The notes under the pieces: generated by a model
Seen by the model: only the letters and a program-made list of their open reading frames with translations
What the model was told of the DNA's origin: nothing
The model's database searches: none
Shown here: positions 1 through 10,393 of the stretch, piece by piece
Position numbering within the stretch: the stretch's first letter is position 1
How the letters are laid out: every line of letters starts with the position of its first letter
Assembly: GCA_947652605.1 (NCBI GenBank)
Contig: OX393579.1
Coordinates: 49,358,970 to 49,422,969, forward strand
Origin: Elmis aenea
Lineage: Eukaryota; Arthropoda; Insecta; Coleoptera; Elmidae
Length of the DNA stretch: 64,000 nt
Direction of reading: 5' to 3'
Translations under genes and position numbers: made by a program

Positions 1-791
1 TAGTGTCATAGGGATTGTTGACTAGTTACATTTGTAAAATAATATACAGGGTGTTCGTTATACTCGGTCCATTTCGATAAACTTTAAACGCATATAAATC
101 TTTTTTTTTTTTTAAGTGATACACCCTATATTTTTTTATATTTCCTTGTAGAAAATTTAATTATCTTTCAAAGTTTTTGAGCATGTTTTATGTCTAAATA
201 TAATATTTTTGAAGTTATTTCGTTTCTTATGATTATTTGCGAGTATTTTACCTAAAATATCGGTAGTAGCCTTTGAAAATTAAAAACAATTTGTATGAAC
301 TGTCAACCAGAACAGTTAATCGGCACAATTTCCACTATTATGCCACTAAAAATCTATATTTTTTAAGAACTAGATATACAGCATTCTGGTGTTATTTGGT
401 GCCATTTATGCTGTGTATCTACAGCTCTTAAAAAATATGGATTTTTAGTGGCATACTAGTGGAAATTGTGCCGATTAACTGATCTGGTTGACAGTTCATA
501 CAAATTGTTTTGAATTTTCAAAGCCTACTACCGATATTTTAGGTAAAATGCTCGCAAATAATCATAAGAAACGAAATAACTTCAAAAATATTATATTTAG
601 ACATAAAACATGCCTAACAACTTTGAAAGATAATTAAATTTTCTACAAGAAAATGTAAAAATATATAGGGTGTCCCATTAAAAAAAAAGATGACTTACAT
701 GCGTTTAAAGTTTAGCGAAATGGACCGAGTATAACGAACACCCTGTATTTTATTTTAAAAATGTAACTAGTCAACAATCACTATGACACTA
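1..791. repeat. Near-perfect 0.79-kb palindrome at window start
   Basis: The first 791 bases read as one long inverted repeat. Bases 1-46 match the reverse complement of 746-791 with only a few mismatches, and the inner arms continue the match almost to the centre near base 395. The inner part (47-745) is a CAGGGTGTTCG-ended element; the outer 46 bp are a second inverted repeat around it. The left end may continue beyond the window. The RNA could form a hairpin of about 390 bp per arm. No coding sequence is seen. Confidence 0.9.
47..745. mobile_element. Foldback MITE with CAGGGTG ends and TA target duplication
   Basis: The left end begins CAGGGTGTTCGTTATACTCG, and the right end is its reverse complement ending ACACCCTG. 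Both are flanked directly by TA, the target duplication of the Tc1/mariner superfamily. The arms run through nearly the whole element, so it is non-autonomous. It shares its terminal CAGGGTG with many other elements in this window, some of which retain mariner-type transposase pieces; membership of the same broad group is inferred from the ends only. Confidence 0.8.
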
Positions 792-1127
792 TTGTCTAAT
801 AATTATGTTAATAAATATAAATATTTTTATAAAGGTCTGCATCTGTCAAAATTTTCAAAAAACTTTAATAACTCAAAAACGGTTCATTTTAGACATAAAC
901 AACCTATAATATTTTGAAAGAGAATTTAATTTTACATCCAAAAATTACAAAATATACAGGGGGTTCTGTATAAAAAAACAATGTTCAGTATCAAAACACT
1001 GTGTATACTTGAAAATAATTTAAGATTATGTAGTAAATAATTTAAAAAAACTTTTATATTTAACTTTTTTTAATATTATTACTAATAATAGAGCTATCGA
1101 ATAATTCGTCTTTGTTGGGACACCCTG
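792..1127. mobile_element. Degraded CAGGG-ended MITE debris
   Basis: An AT-rich stretch with a CAGGGGG end near 957 and a GACACCCTG end at about 1120-1127, followed by TA. Phrases found inside this MITE class in other insects precede it. The two ends match poorly, so one or both may belong to different decayed copies. No coding potential is seen. Confidence 0.45.
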
Positions 1128-1130
1128 TAT

Positions 1131-1335
1131 AGTATGAGTGTGCTGTGGGGCTGCAAGAAATGCAGCATTAACTTTATGAGACAGCTATTATTATAAAATG
1201 TGAATTATCTAGTGCAGCTGCTCTACAAACAACAAAATAATGTTTTTTAGTTTAAATGTAAACAAGTTTGAAGATTACCCAAAATTATATTTAAAGCTGG
1301 ATGAGCTACAGCCCCTATGGACGAGCCCCTGATTT
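1131..1335. repeat. Dispersed repeat R3, partial copy
   Basis: This stretch resembles 22660-22875 and 46720-46885: a gene-free repeat including the phrases GTGCTGTGGGGCTGC and CCCCTATGGACGAGCC. It starts exactly where the upstream MITE ends, so the other half of the repeat was lost or lies elsewhere. The family is not named here; only the three-way similarity is seen. Confidence 0.6.
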
Positions 1336-2450
1336 ATACGCTATGTAGCATAATGCTGTTATAGTAAGACTGACTGAACGTTTTTAAAATTTATTTTACT
1401 ATTAACTTAAAGTTTGCCTATTTTAAGATTAAGGTCTTACTAATTGCTATACTTTAAAAAAGCATTTAAGAGATTTTGGGAAGGTCTTTTAATAATTATA
1501 GCTGTTTACATTCAGTTGTTTTAAAAATTTAATTGCAAATAACTTAATTTTGTTTTAAATGTTTTTGAATAAACATCTGTGGTGCATGAAAATTGCTTGA
1601 TATTGACGGTGCTTTTGTAGAAAACAGTGAAATCAGATTTATGTAAAATTGCATATTGTACTTGCATAATTGAAAATCGTTTGTTTATCAGTTAATATTT
1701 CGATGGTAAAGGCAGCTCAGTGTTTTTATCGCCCTCAGTGACCAATAGTAAGAAAATAAAATAATGTGAATGTAATATAACTATTCTAGCTTTGTTTTAA
1801 ACAATTAATATACAAGGTGCCTGTATGGTGGTTGTAGTTCAAATCCTTCTAGTCTTAATACTTATACCTGTACTGCCATGTGTTCGGGTAGCATAAGCTG
1901 TTGTTTAGTAACAAAACGTAAATTTTGTTACAATTAAGTCGTTAATTTCAGATTTTTTTTTGTAAGTTATTTATTGCTAAATATATATTGTAAATAGAAT
2001 TATTATCTTCGGTTGCGATTTTGCTTTATAAATTTTATCCTGTTGAGAAACGATTCTGTCTGTTTCGTTTTAATTTAGTAGTGGAAGAAATTATTTAATG
2101 CATCTTGGGTGTTGTATATACGATTTATTTTGGTAACAAGAGCTTTTGCTAGTCCATAAAAACTTTTCTATGGCAGCAGTTGTAGAATTATTTAGTTAAT
2201 TGTTTAAGAAATATTGTATCTAATATTTTTAATAAATAGATTGCCATTAATAATGTTTTATTTAATTTTTAATTGAAGCCAATTACGTTTTCAAGAACTT
2301 TAAAGTGAAAACTATAAATAATTATTATTTCATAAAGGTTTTAAAGTGAGTTTGATTAAATGTATGTAACAATCGCGGCAAAATTTTTAAATAAATGTTC
2401 TGTTGGCTAACCTGTCTCGATCGTAGTGTCATCAGCGCAAAACTTTTAAA
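1336..2450. other. Gene-free AT-rich upstream region of RpS15A
   Basis: No convincing exon, RNA gene or transposon end was recognised. It may hold regulatory sequence of the ribosomal protein gene downstream, or of a gene to the left, but nothing specific can be pointed to. Confidence 0.4.
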
Positions 2451-2456
2451 CTAACG

Positions 2457-2515
2457 TCCTTTTTGCTGTGTTTTGTAGTTGCATGGGTTTACCGTAAACA
2501 CAAACTAAATCACAG
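2457..2515 (+). promoter_or_regulatory. Putative TCT initiator and non-coding exon 1 of RpS15A
   Basis: TCCTTTTT at 2457-2464 matches the polypyrimidine TCT initiator (YYC+1TTTYY) that insect ribosomal protein genes use instead of a standard initiator, which would put transcription start near 2459. A donor, CACAG|GTAATT, follows at 2515/2516, and an acceptor ATGTTTTAG ends at 2864, two bases before the start codon. This gives a 57-base untranslated exon and a 349-base intron. One upstream ATG (2482) closes after four codons, which counts a little against the assignment. Confidence 0.45.
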
Positions 2516-2866
2516 GTAATTTCTATAATACTGAATCATCCGCTATTCTCATGAACCAGTTTAGGTTTTGAAATGAATTTTGGATTATTCTGTTAGCGTA
2601 TTTCACACTTTATGACATATCAACTTACGTTTTACTTCAAAACTTCCGCGGATGGGTTAGCTTTTTTGACATGTGTTGCGAACGTCAATATAGTTTTTAA
2701 TTGTGTTTTCAGTACTTGTACAAATTTTAAGCCCTAAACTAAGCTGAGGCGTACTTGCGTGTAGTGTATTGTGACTATAATCAAACTTTGTAGTGATTTT
2801 GAGTACGGTATTTTCATAACCTAAAATTTTATGTAGTGTTAATAATCATATGTTTATGTTTTAGCC

Positions 2867-3314
2867 ATGGTGCGGATGAACGTGCTGAGTGATGCTCTAA
2901 AATCTATAAACAATGCTGAAAAACGCGGGAAGAGGCAGGTACTCATTCGACCCTGTTCTAAAGTTATAATTAAGTTTTTAACCGTAATGATGAAACATGG
3001 GTATATTGGTGAATTTGAAATAGTGGACGATCATAGGTCGGGAAAGATTGTAGTCAATCTCACGGGTAGATTGAATAAATGTGGAGTAATATCGCCAAGA
3101 TTCGACGTTCCAATAACACATATTGAGAAATGGACAAATAATTTGTTACCGTCGCGTCAGTTTGGGTAAGTTTGTGATGTTTTGTGTTTGGATTGTATTA
3201 TATTTGGATTTCTGTTGCAGTTATGTTGTTTTAACTACAAGTGGTGGAATTATGGACCACGAAGAAGCAAGACGAAAACATCTAGGAGGCAAAATCCTTG
3301 GGTTTTTCTTCTAA
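2867..3314 (+). CDS. RpS15A: Small ribosomal subunit protein S15A (uS8), two coding exons
   Basis: This is the cytosolic 40S protein uS8, which binds 18S rRNA in the small-subunit body. The first coding exon (2867-3165) gives residues 1-99 and the first two bases of a glycine codon, from [11 protein letters not shown] to SRQFG. A 55-base intron (3166-3220, GTAAGT...TTGCAG) follows, and the second exon (3221-3314) ends with the highly conserved [12 protein letters not shown] and TAA. The joined product is 130 residues, the standard length for animal S15A, with no frameshift or stop. The start codon has a good context (AGCCATGG) and sits two bases after a probable acceptor. It is the only clearly identified, intact cellular gene here. 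The family assignment is secure; the intron borders are inferred from phase, consensus and protein continuity. Confidence 0.97.
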
Positions 3315-3329
3315 TGTAAAGTTATTTAA

Positions 3330-3349
3330 AATAAAATACGTTTAATAAA
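3330..3349 (+). terminator. Poly(A) signals of RpS15A
   Basis: Two AATAAA hexamers (3330-3335 and 3344-3349) lie 15-35 bases after the stop codon, followed by a GT-rich stretch (TTATGTGTAGTTCGTTGTG) suited to 3'-end processing. Cleavage is expected around 3360-3370. Confidence 0.8.
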
Positions 3350-3655
3350 AGCTGACTTTGATTATGTGTAGTTCGTTGTGATTCATGTTGGTGATTGAAA
3401 AGAGTGACATTATTAGTAGTAGGCTGACAATATTGGCATAAAAACTGGTGAAATATTCAAGATTTTATTTTGAAGGCCTCTGCAACTTAATTTTTTAAAA
3501 GCTCATTACCAAATTTACTCTGAATTTACAGAAATGATACATAATTGGCCTAAGCACCATTTGTTACTATTTGTTTCATTTTAAAAAGAAATATATCGTG
3601 AAAAGTTAAATAGATTGGAAAAAGAAAAACAAGTAATTTTTTTTTTAATGTTACA

Positions 3656-3744
3656 TAAACTGGAGCAATCAAAGTTACTTGCTCCGGACTCCGCTCCAGC
3701 TCTGGGCAAAAACCCACTGCTCCGTGCTCTGCTCCAAACCCCTG
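3656..3744. mobile_element. hAT-like terminal fragment
   Basis: The segment ends GCTCCAAACCCCTG, the reverse complement of the CAGGGGTTTGGAGC end seen on the element at 14203-14636, and shares the GGACTCCGCT...GGGCAAAAACCCA phrase with it. The other terminus is missing, so this is a single-ended fragment about 300 bases beyond the RpS15A 3' end. The hAT label rests on the CAG-type terminus and base composition, not on a transposase. Confidence 0.55.
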
Positions 3745-4540
3745 TATTATTTTATACAAATGGTTTTAAAAGGCACGAAATAATGGTAAAAAATGCTATG
3801 ATCACTAGAAAATACACATTCATAAAAATAAGGGCTGTTATCGTTTGTTACTTAAAAATAAATATAACTTTTCATTACATTATGCAGATTCAATCAAGAA
3901 CCAAATTATCATCTGTATTTGACAGCTTGTTGTGAAAACAATAATGTCCTCAACTGTTAGTATTTTAAAGTAAAGAAGATTGAAACAGTCTTAAGTATTT
4001 TTGTTTCACTTTTAACAAAATATTGAAGGACTAAATGAATCATCCAATAGTTAAGTGTGCACGTTTATTTGAAAAAGATATCGCTTTAGCCAGTCATAAC
4101 AGCCAATAATCGAAAGTAATTGGTAAAGAAACTTAAAAATCAAATGAAATTACAATAAATAATTCAACAATGAATATTTAAATTCAATTGTTTTCAAATT
4201 TGAATTCAATTGTTTTTCGATTTGAATTCAATTGTTTTGCAATATTATTTAGCCAATGACGTAGTAGGCACGTGTAGAGCCCTTAATATTTAAAATTTAA
4301 AGGGACCTGAAAGGTGAAAGATAACAATTTTCAAAGAATATGTGGAACGTAAACTATAAGATGGCTTAGTAGCTTCAGTTACTGTAAACACGTTATTGTT
4401 GTGTTGTTTGTGATTAAATTGAGGGAGTACATTTATTTAACAAAATATTTACTGTTTTAACGACAAATAAATATGTGGAACGTGGAACCAGTACTGGCGG
4501 TTAATATTCGTTGAAATCGGTTAATAAGCATACCTGTCCG
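3745..4540. other. Gene-free AT-rich interval
   Basis: Nothing coding was recognised. It contains the short tandem array listed separately and no clear transposon ends. Confidence 0.4.
4176..4239. repeat. Three-copy tandem repeat, 23-24 bp unit
   Basis: The phrase TTGAATTCAATTGTTTT occurs three times in a row (first copy TTAAATTCAATTG), separated by short spacers. Each unit holds the palindromes GAATTC and CAATTG. Confidence 0.8.
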
Positions 4541-5055
4541 ATAGGTGTCGTTTCTATTGTGTTCATTGAGTAATAGGTTGCGATCATGCGCAGGGCTAGA
4601 TTCAGTGCAACGGCTAAGTGCAGTGTAAACTCGGTTCGCGCACGCATGGTTATACCGTGCTGCATCCGAAGAGCGTATAAACACGAAGTGTAAAAGTTTC
4701 TGTGCAATAAAACTTTAAAAAGTTGTCAAACTTAGTTTGCAACAACCATTTGTGGTAGATAAATTTAAGTTAGACGTTATGATAAGTTAAAAGTGCAAGC
4801 GAATTAGTTAAAATGTAACATAAAGTAACGGTGTTACCTGGCTAGCTACAGGTGTGTTTTGAACTTTTCAGAAGTACCCCAGTTGTTATGGCAAATAGTT
4901 TTAAAATGGAGTTGGAAACGAGAGTGAAATGTATTATTAAATCGATGTTGTTGAAATAGCAGTGTTGTCGTAGTACTGTTAAGTGTGAAAAAGCGCGTGT
5001 ATCGGAAGTTTTTTAAGTTATGCTAGGTGTTAACAAAAAGACGCTGGCCGTCAAA
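4541..5055 (+). promoter_or_regulatory. Candidate promoter and 5' leader of the signal-peptide gene
   Basis: This stretch is richer in GC and CpG than its surroundings and includes ATCATGCGCA, initiator-like TCAGTG (about 4591) and GAGCGTATAAACACG (about 4671). It lies directly upstream of the ATG at 5056. A second, weaker ATG at 5020 is in frame. No transcription start can be fixed by eye; this is a positional inference. Confidence 0.35.
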
Positions 5056-5173
5056 ATGGAAGAAAAAGAAAGAAATAACTTAGCGAGATTTGGAAGTGGT
5101 CGTAGGATTTTAATAGCGAATTATCGTTTTGTTTTATTGATACTTCTGATCCACGGAACAACATGTTTAGCAG
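5056..5173 (+). CDS. First coding exon with signal peptide, gene unidentified
   Basis: The preferred start is 5056 because its context, TCAAAATGG, fits the insect Kozak consensus far better than the in-frame ATG at 5020, which would add 12 residues. From 5056 the product begins MEEKERNNLARFGSGRR, followed by a hydrophobic core (FVLLILLI) and a small-residue stretch ending TCLA, a plausible signal-peptidase site. At GCAG|GTTGGT (5173/5174) the reading frame reaches a splice donor in phase 1; reading through gives a stop at about 5203. Phase-1 borders after a signal peptide are typical of proteins built from Ig, FN3, EGF and similar extracellular modules, so a secreted or single-pass surface protein is inferred. 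The charged lead before the core makes a signal anchor an alternative. No later exon was recognised here, so the gene may have a very long first intron. Confidence 0.5.
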
Positions 5174-6239
5174 GTTGGTTTTTAAATTTTTGCTACTGGT
5201 TTTAAAGCCGAGGTCTTTCACGTTCTCAAGCTGTTAGATTCTGCTAAATCAGCGTTTTATCCCATGCAGATGCCGAGTGGAAACAATATTTTGTTTATTA
5301 TTTTCTAAGTTAATCTCATGATGATAAGAACACCTAAGCGATTATTTCTGCCTTAGTTTGCACATTTTAAAAATTAACATCCTATCCTTAATCTCTGAAG
5401 TTTTAAAACTAATCAAGTTTTTTGTTGTTTTGTTTACGTTGGAAGATTTTCTTTCATTCGAAAACGTAATTCACATAATATGTTCAAAGCTTGCTTTCAC
5501 TTTTTTGCGTTTTTTAACCTATTCTAAACACTTTGGCCACTGAAGTTTTGAAAACAATGTTTTGCTGTGATGTTAGCATCGGAAGATTTTACTTTGGCTC
5601 AACATAGTGAATTAACATGAATTAAAAACTGCTTATTTCATTTGTTTGTATGTATTTTTAATTTTCAAGTGTAGCTTTACTATTTTATACTGTAAAATAA
5701 ATAGGTACTTTAAGCTTATTCAGGACAGTTGTTAGGTTGGCCAAACCATTTACTTTTGGTTCCCAAATTTAACATCTGTATGGTAGGATCCGAAAACCCT
5801 TCTTTGGGGTTTCTAGGAATATTTCACTGCGATAAAGAGATTAAAAAAACCAGTTACGGTAAAGGGTACTAACATAATAAAACGTAAAAAAATTGTATAC
5901 CATGCAGCTGGCCGATTTTTGGTAGAATTTTTTTAACATGATAATGAAGGGTGCTAAAATGTTTTAAATGTTGATTAAATTTTACTTACGAAGTTTCATC
6001 GATTTGCTGAAAACCAGCTTTAGTACTAAGAAATTGGGTGACTCAATGTCAGTGGACATAAGTAATAATTAACCATAAGAGAAATTATACAAAAAGATAC
6101 TACACAATTTTACGATTTTTGTGTACAAAATACTTGGTAAGAATTTATAAAGTTTAAAATTTAATTATTCAGTCACTTGATAAATGATTGAATTATTTAA
6201 TTCATTTGAAATACAAATACATGTAGGTTTAATTTAAAA
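5174..6239. other. Probable intron sequence, no feature seen
   Basis: AT-rich sequence after the candidate donor. No transposon ends, repeats or exon-like stretches were recognised. Confidence 0.4.
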
Positions 6240-7367
6240 CAGGGCTGGGCAAATTTTGATTTTTATTTAAAAAAATCTAAAATCATTGATTTAAACTAAG
6301 AAAATCAAAAAAATCACGAAGTTTTGTTTTCCTTTGTTACGGCAAATTTATTAATTTTTCACACTACATTATATCTTTTATACAGCGTCATTCAGAAAGT
6401 ATGCAACAAATAAAAAAAATTTTATCAAAAATTTGTACTTTTTTATACTTGATAAAAGTTTGTCCATGACCTAAAACTAATGTTTTAGATGGAATTTTTT
6501 TTATAACAATTCATACGACACTAGATTTTAGCGATTTCAAAAATATTTACAAGTAAAGTCTAAAGTGGTCTTATTTTAAGCGCAACAAAAAAGCTTTAAC
6601 TTAATATAAGGACACTTTAATCTTGCGAATATTTCTAAAATCGCTAAAATCTAGTATCGTATGAATTTTTATCAAACTGAAAATTAGTTCCAGGCCATGT
6701 ACCTACTAACGTTACTCAAGAATCAAATATTCCGAAAAATCAATTAAAAGAAAACTTTTCAATTAGTTGCAAACTCTTTGAATGTTGAAACTACTATAAA
6801 ATTAGAAAATGAAATTTTAAGATAAAATTTCGTATTAAGTCATATTTTTGATTTCTAAACAATTTTTCCCATGATTTTTTTGTAAGTCTTAAAATAAGGG
6901 CATTTCCTTTTGCGAATATTGTTAAAATCTAGTGCCATATAAAATTTTTCCATCTTAAAATTTGTTTTAGGTCATGCATCAACTTTTATCAAGAATAAAA
7001 TTTTCTGAAAAATCGATAATAAAAAACTTTTTCAATTGTTGCAGACTTTTTGAATAACGCTGTAGATCTTTTGGCCCTAAAATTAAAAATCATCGTAAAA
7101 ATTTACAAAGTAAATCTACCAGAATGCGTCTCTAACAAAAAATGTCTATAGAGACTTTTTTCTCCCCGACCTATGAGAAGCCAATATGCAATATTTCCGG
7201 TGTATTTACTAGCGGTTGTTTCAGCGGGTGGAAGTAAAACGTGCATTTAATTTATCTGTGACGTGTGACGTTGAATCGTGAAAATAAATGAAGTTTGATT
7301 TAAATCATGATTTTAATTTAAAAAATCGGATGATTTAAATCAATTGTTTTAAATCAGACCAACCCTT
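6240..7367. mobile_element. Non-autonomous hAT element with perfect 8-bp target duplication
   Basis: The left end is CAGGGCTGGGCAAATTTTGA; the right end (AAATCAGACCAACCCTT) is its imperfect reverse complement. ATTTAAAA occurs both immediately before (6232-6239) and immediately after (7368-7375), the 8-bp duplication characteristic of hAT transposition. The ends are followed by ATTTAAAT-rich subterminal repeats. No transposase remains. A second, mariner-type MITE is inserted inside it. Confidence 0.85.
6383..7062. mobile_element. Mariner-type MITE nested in the hAT element
   Basis: The ends CAGCGTCATTCAGAAAGT and the inverted ACTTTTTGAATAACGCTG are flanked by TA (6381-6382 and 7063-7064). Inner copies of the phrase AAAATCTAGT occur in both arms in opposite orientation, so it is a foldback. 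It has no coding capacity. It is younger than the hAT element that contains it. Confidence 0.75.
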
Positions 7368-8177
7368 ATTTAAAATCACTTAAATATTTTTAAGAAGAAT
7401 CTTTATAAAAAAAGTTATGCCAGTTTTGAAAATCGCGTCTCCTTCACAATAAATTTTTTATTTTGATAAAAAAATCGCCAAGTATCGAAATCTGGTGTAG
7501 ATTTTTTTAAAGATTCGATTCTTTGTAGGAATACGTGATTTTTAAGTTAATGTCCGTATGCTAATATTGGTTTAAATTTAAATCAAATTATATCATAAGT
7601 GGAAAGTGCATTTTAGACTAACATTGTTGTTATATCAACTGTTATAAAACAAGAATTTTAAGCCACATGAAACCAAAAAACTGGCCATGCAAAGAAATGA
7701 ATATTCTACGAATAATTAAGTACAACTAATAGGAAATAGCGATTTAATTAAAATATATATCTCATCAACGATGTGAGTTTAAAAAACATGTTTTGTAAAT
7801 TAAGCGACATTTTTGTTGTGACCAGAATATCTGGGATATTTTTCTCTCTTGCCAAACATCATATATTAATGGAAAAGGGGCTCTGGTATTCTTCACGTTC
7901 AAAAATGTCTTGTGGCTACTTTGTCATTCTACGAGAAGGTACTACGTTCATTAAAATTGGATGTCGGTTGTGTTTTGAAAAGAAAACGCGAGTGTTTTGT
8001 TATCATTTTAAAAACATCGCTAATTAATTATGAAATTTTTATGTAAATTTCTCATTGCTTCTGGCTTAGTTAGTCTGCTTTACTTCTTGTATTTTGTTTT
8101 TGCAATGAAATATAAAACAAAACCAAAGCCATCTAATATTTGTTTTAGAGTTTGTACTGCATAATTATATCACTATA
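7368..8177. other. Interval before the intact transposon, no feature seen
   Basis: AT-rich; the open frame at 7773-8027 has no recognisable domain and no splice context, and is taken as chance. Confidence 0.4.
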
Positions 8178-8211
8178 GTCCGTTCGCCCAGTGGTGAGGT
8201 CTATCGGATTA
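8178..8211 (+). repeat. Left 34-bp terminal inverted repeat
   Basis: It is identical, in inverted orientation, to 10360-10393. It ends CTATCGGATTA, after which the two ends diverge (GCGCAG versus ACTGAC when read inward). Confidence 0.95.
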
Positions 8212-8614
8212 GCGCAGTAAGGCGGCAACGAAATACTTACACGCTTCTGTCTTTTTCTGTGTCATCGAGTTCTTAGCACATAAACACGAACATACAGCTT
8301 TACGTACAAAGTAATACTAACACTAAACGTCTTAAGGTGCAGAAACCAAGTTGTAATGTATCAGAAAAAGACGGATGGTGTATTAGCATGTCTAAGTATG
8401 AATAATTGATTATGTATCGAAGCTGCGGTTACCAAACTTTGTAGCATATAAAACACAACTAATATTCTGTAATTATTTTAATTAAAGATTCAAATAATAA
8501 ATAGTACTTCTAATCAATATATGTATATACACATATATATGCATTTCGTCAAATAATTATAACTATATATATACAAAAATATAAATACAAAATAACACAA
8601 AACATTTTTTTAAA

Positions 8615-9970
8615 TCAGTTCTCTTTATCACTTTCTTCAGAAATAATATCTGAGTCGTCTTCAGTATCACTAGCGAGGTCAATAATTAAAGGGTTAACTT
8701 CGTCCATTACTTTTTCACGGGACCACCAATCTTTTATAATGTTTTCCGTGTGAATAACGCACTTTTTCCATATTGCAGAAGTTACTTGAGTAAGGGATTC
8801 TTCCCACATTTTTAACACACAATCATCTCCGTACCCGTCACGACCAATGTGTCGGTCGTAGTAGTTTTTTACGATCCCCCAAACTAATTCTATTGCATTA
8901 AAGTGACAATGGTAAGGAGGCAAACGAAGTACTTGATGACCGTTTCTGTTTATGATTTCGTCAACTGCATGTTTATTTACCACTTTATTTTGTTTAGCTA
9001 ATATTAACATTTCATTTTTTAAAAGGTCTTTAGCATATGAAATCTCTCGTTTCTGCAACCATTCCTCAATTTCACACTTTTTCCAATTAGAAGTAGGTTG
9101 CTTATCAATTAACCGGGAATGGTAAGGTGCGTTGTCAAGTATGATTATAGACGGTTCTTCTAATGTTGGTAAAAGTTGAAACTCTAACCATCTTTCAAAC
9201 ATTTCGGCCGACATGTTGTCATGATAATCTGCAGATTTATTTTTGGTGGAAAAAATAAGATCTGCTTTCTCCACAAAACCTTCTGACGTTCCACCATGAA
9301 GAACGATGTAACGCTTGCCTTCTGGTTTATCATTTTTTACACTCTTGAAGGAATTATCTTGCCAAGTTCTCTTAGCACTACCCCTAGCGAAAATCCATGT
9401 TTCATCCAAAAATACAGTTTTTAGCGGATACGGTGTGTTCAAATTTTTCATGTAAGATCGTAAAAACTTAGTACGCATAGAAACAACGTGGCTCTTTTCG
9501 CATAGTGCTCTTCTGTTGCACTGCGATTTAAATGAAAAACCCATCGATTTTATTAGTGAATATAGGCTTGTTCTTCCACCGTTAAATATTTGTTTATCGC
9601 GCAATGCCGCAAGTAAGGTTGATAAAGTTATATGTTCTTTTCTGGTATGCATTTCATATATATTGTTGCGAATTTCAACTTTTACGGATTCACTCACATC
9701 CTCACTTCTACTTTTTTGACGGCGTCTTGAAATTTTATATTTCGGAGGTGTACCTTTTTTTTGTCTTGAAACTATGCGTGCAATTGTAGCTTCACTTACT
9801 TTTAAAGCATCCGCAACTCGTTGCCGCACCGAAAAGACACTTAGTAAAGGGCCCCTATTTTCTTTTTCTTTCATGAAATATTCTATCAAATTTAAAACCA
9901 TTTGTTGACTTTCGACACTTAACATTCCAACCATTTTAACTTGTTGCTTCTTACACACAGTCTGAACCAT
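8615..9970 (-). CDS. DDE transposase, IS630/Tc1/mariner superfamily, intact
   Basis: A 451-residue protein with no intron, frameshift or internal stop. It should bind the terminal repeats of its element and catalyse cut-and-paste transposition into TA sites. The N-terminal region has two helix-turn-helix-like stretches (about residues 45-70, VRQRVADALKVSEATIARIV, and 115-145), as in Tc1-type transposases. A DDE_3-type catalytic domain follows: FLDETW gives D189, IILDNAPYHS gives D279 and FNAIELVWG gives E361. The second and third acidic residues are 81 apart by my count, far longer than the 34 of classical Tc1 or mariner; the insert is a charged segment (about 290-345). The spacing resembles the DD82E group called Sailor, but that link is from memory and needs a tree. 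The C-terminus is a run of acidic residues (431-450). The in-frame ATGs at residues 13 and 16 are alternative starts. Confidence 0.93.
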   Translation of the reverse strand: MVQTVCKKQQVKMVGMLSVESQQMVLNLIEYFMKEKENRGPLLSVFSVRQRVADALKVSEATIARIVSRQKKGTPPKYKISRRRQKSRSEDVSESVKVEIRNNIYEMHTRKEHITLSTLLAALRDKQIFNGGRTSLYSLIKSMGFSFKSQCNRRALCEKSHVVSMRTKFLRSYMKNLNTPYPLKTVFLDETWIFARGSAKRTWQDNSFKSVKNDKPEGKRYIVLHGGTSEGFVEKADLIFSTKNKSADYHDNMSAEMFERWLEFQLLPTLEEPSIIILDNAPYHSRLIDKQPTSNWKKCEIEEWLQKREISYAKDLLKNEMLILAKQNKVVNKHAVDEIINRNGHQVLRLPPYHCHFNAIELVWGIVKNYYDRHIGRDGYGDDCVLKMWEESLTQVTSAIWKKCVIHTENIIKDWWSREKVMDEVNPLIIDLASDTEDDSDIISEESDKEN

Positions 9971-10359
9971 AACATTTTCTGATTTGTCTTATATACAATC
10001 CAGATTACTCTAATTAGACAACCAGTTGCAATTGGATGACTTTTAAACCCGCTACAAGCTACAATACAGGTATAAAACGGTAAATACTACCCAATTTCAA
10101 AAACTAGACAACTTACCTACCGGTTTGCTAGGGTAAATTTCTACCTTTGTAGACATTTGTTGTAATTAACGGTACGTTTTAATACGCTTATAAGTTACTT
10201 TACAGATAAGTTTTCAAAACAGCAACCCAGTAAAATTTTAAAATACTTTTTATTATTATTCAAATATGTTAGGTACGCAAAATCTATTGAAAAAATATAT
10301 ATCAAAATGTTTGGTAGTCACTGGAAATATCCTGAAACTTAATTCATACATCAGTCAGT

Positions 10360-10393
10360 TAATCCGATAGACCTCACCACTGGGCGAACGGAC
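10360..10393 (-). repeat. Right 34-bp terminal inverted repeat
   Basis: The exact inverted copy of 8178-8211, followed by TATATA. Perfect identity over 34 bp is the main sign that this element has had little time to decay. Confidence 0.95.

Larger units (their letters stand above)
8178..10393 (-). mobile_element. Complete IS630/Tc1/mariner-superfamily transposon (DD81E type)
   Basis: The element is 2,216 bp with 34-bp terminal inverted repeats (8178-8211 and 10360-10393) that are identical to each other, beginning GTCCGTTCGCCCAGTGGTGA. It is flanked on both sides by TA (the flanks read TATA, so a 4-bp duplication cannot be excluded). One uninterrupted transposase gene on the minus strand fills the middle; about 400 bp of AT-rich DNA separates it from each end. 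Perfect repeats plus an intact reading frame point to a recent arrival. It is the only element in the window with all parts expected for autonomy. Confidence 0.93.
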
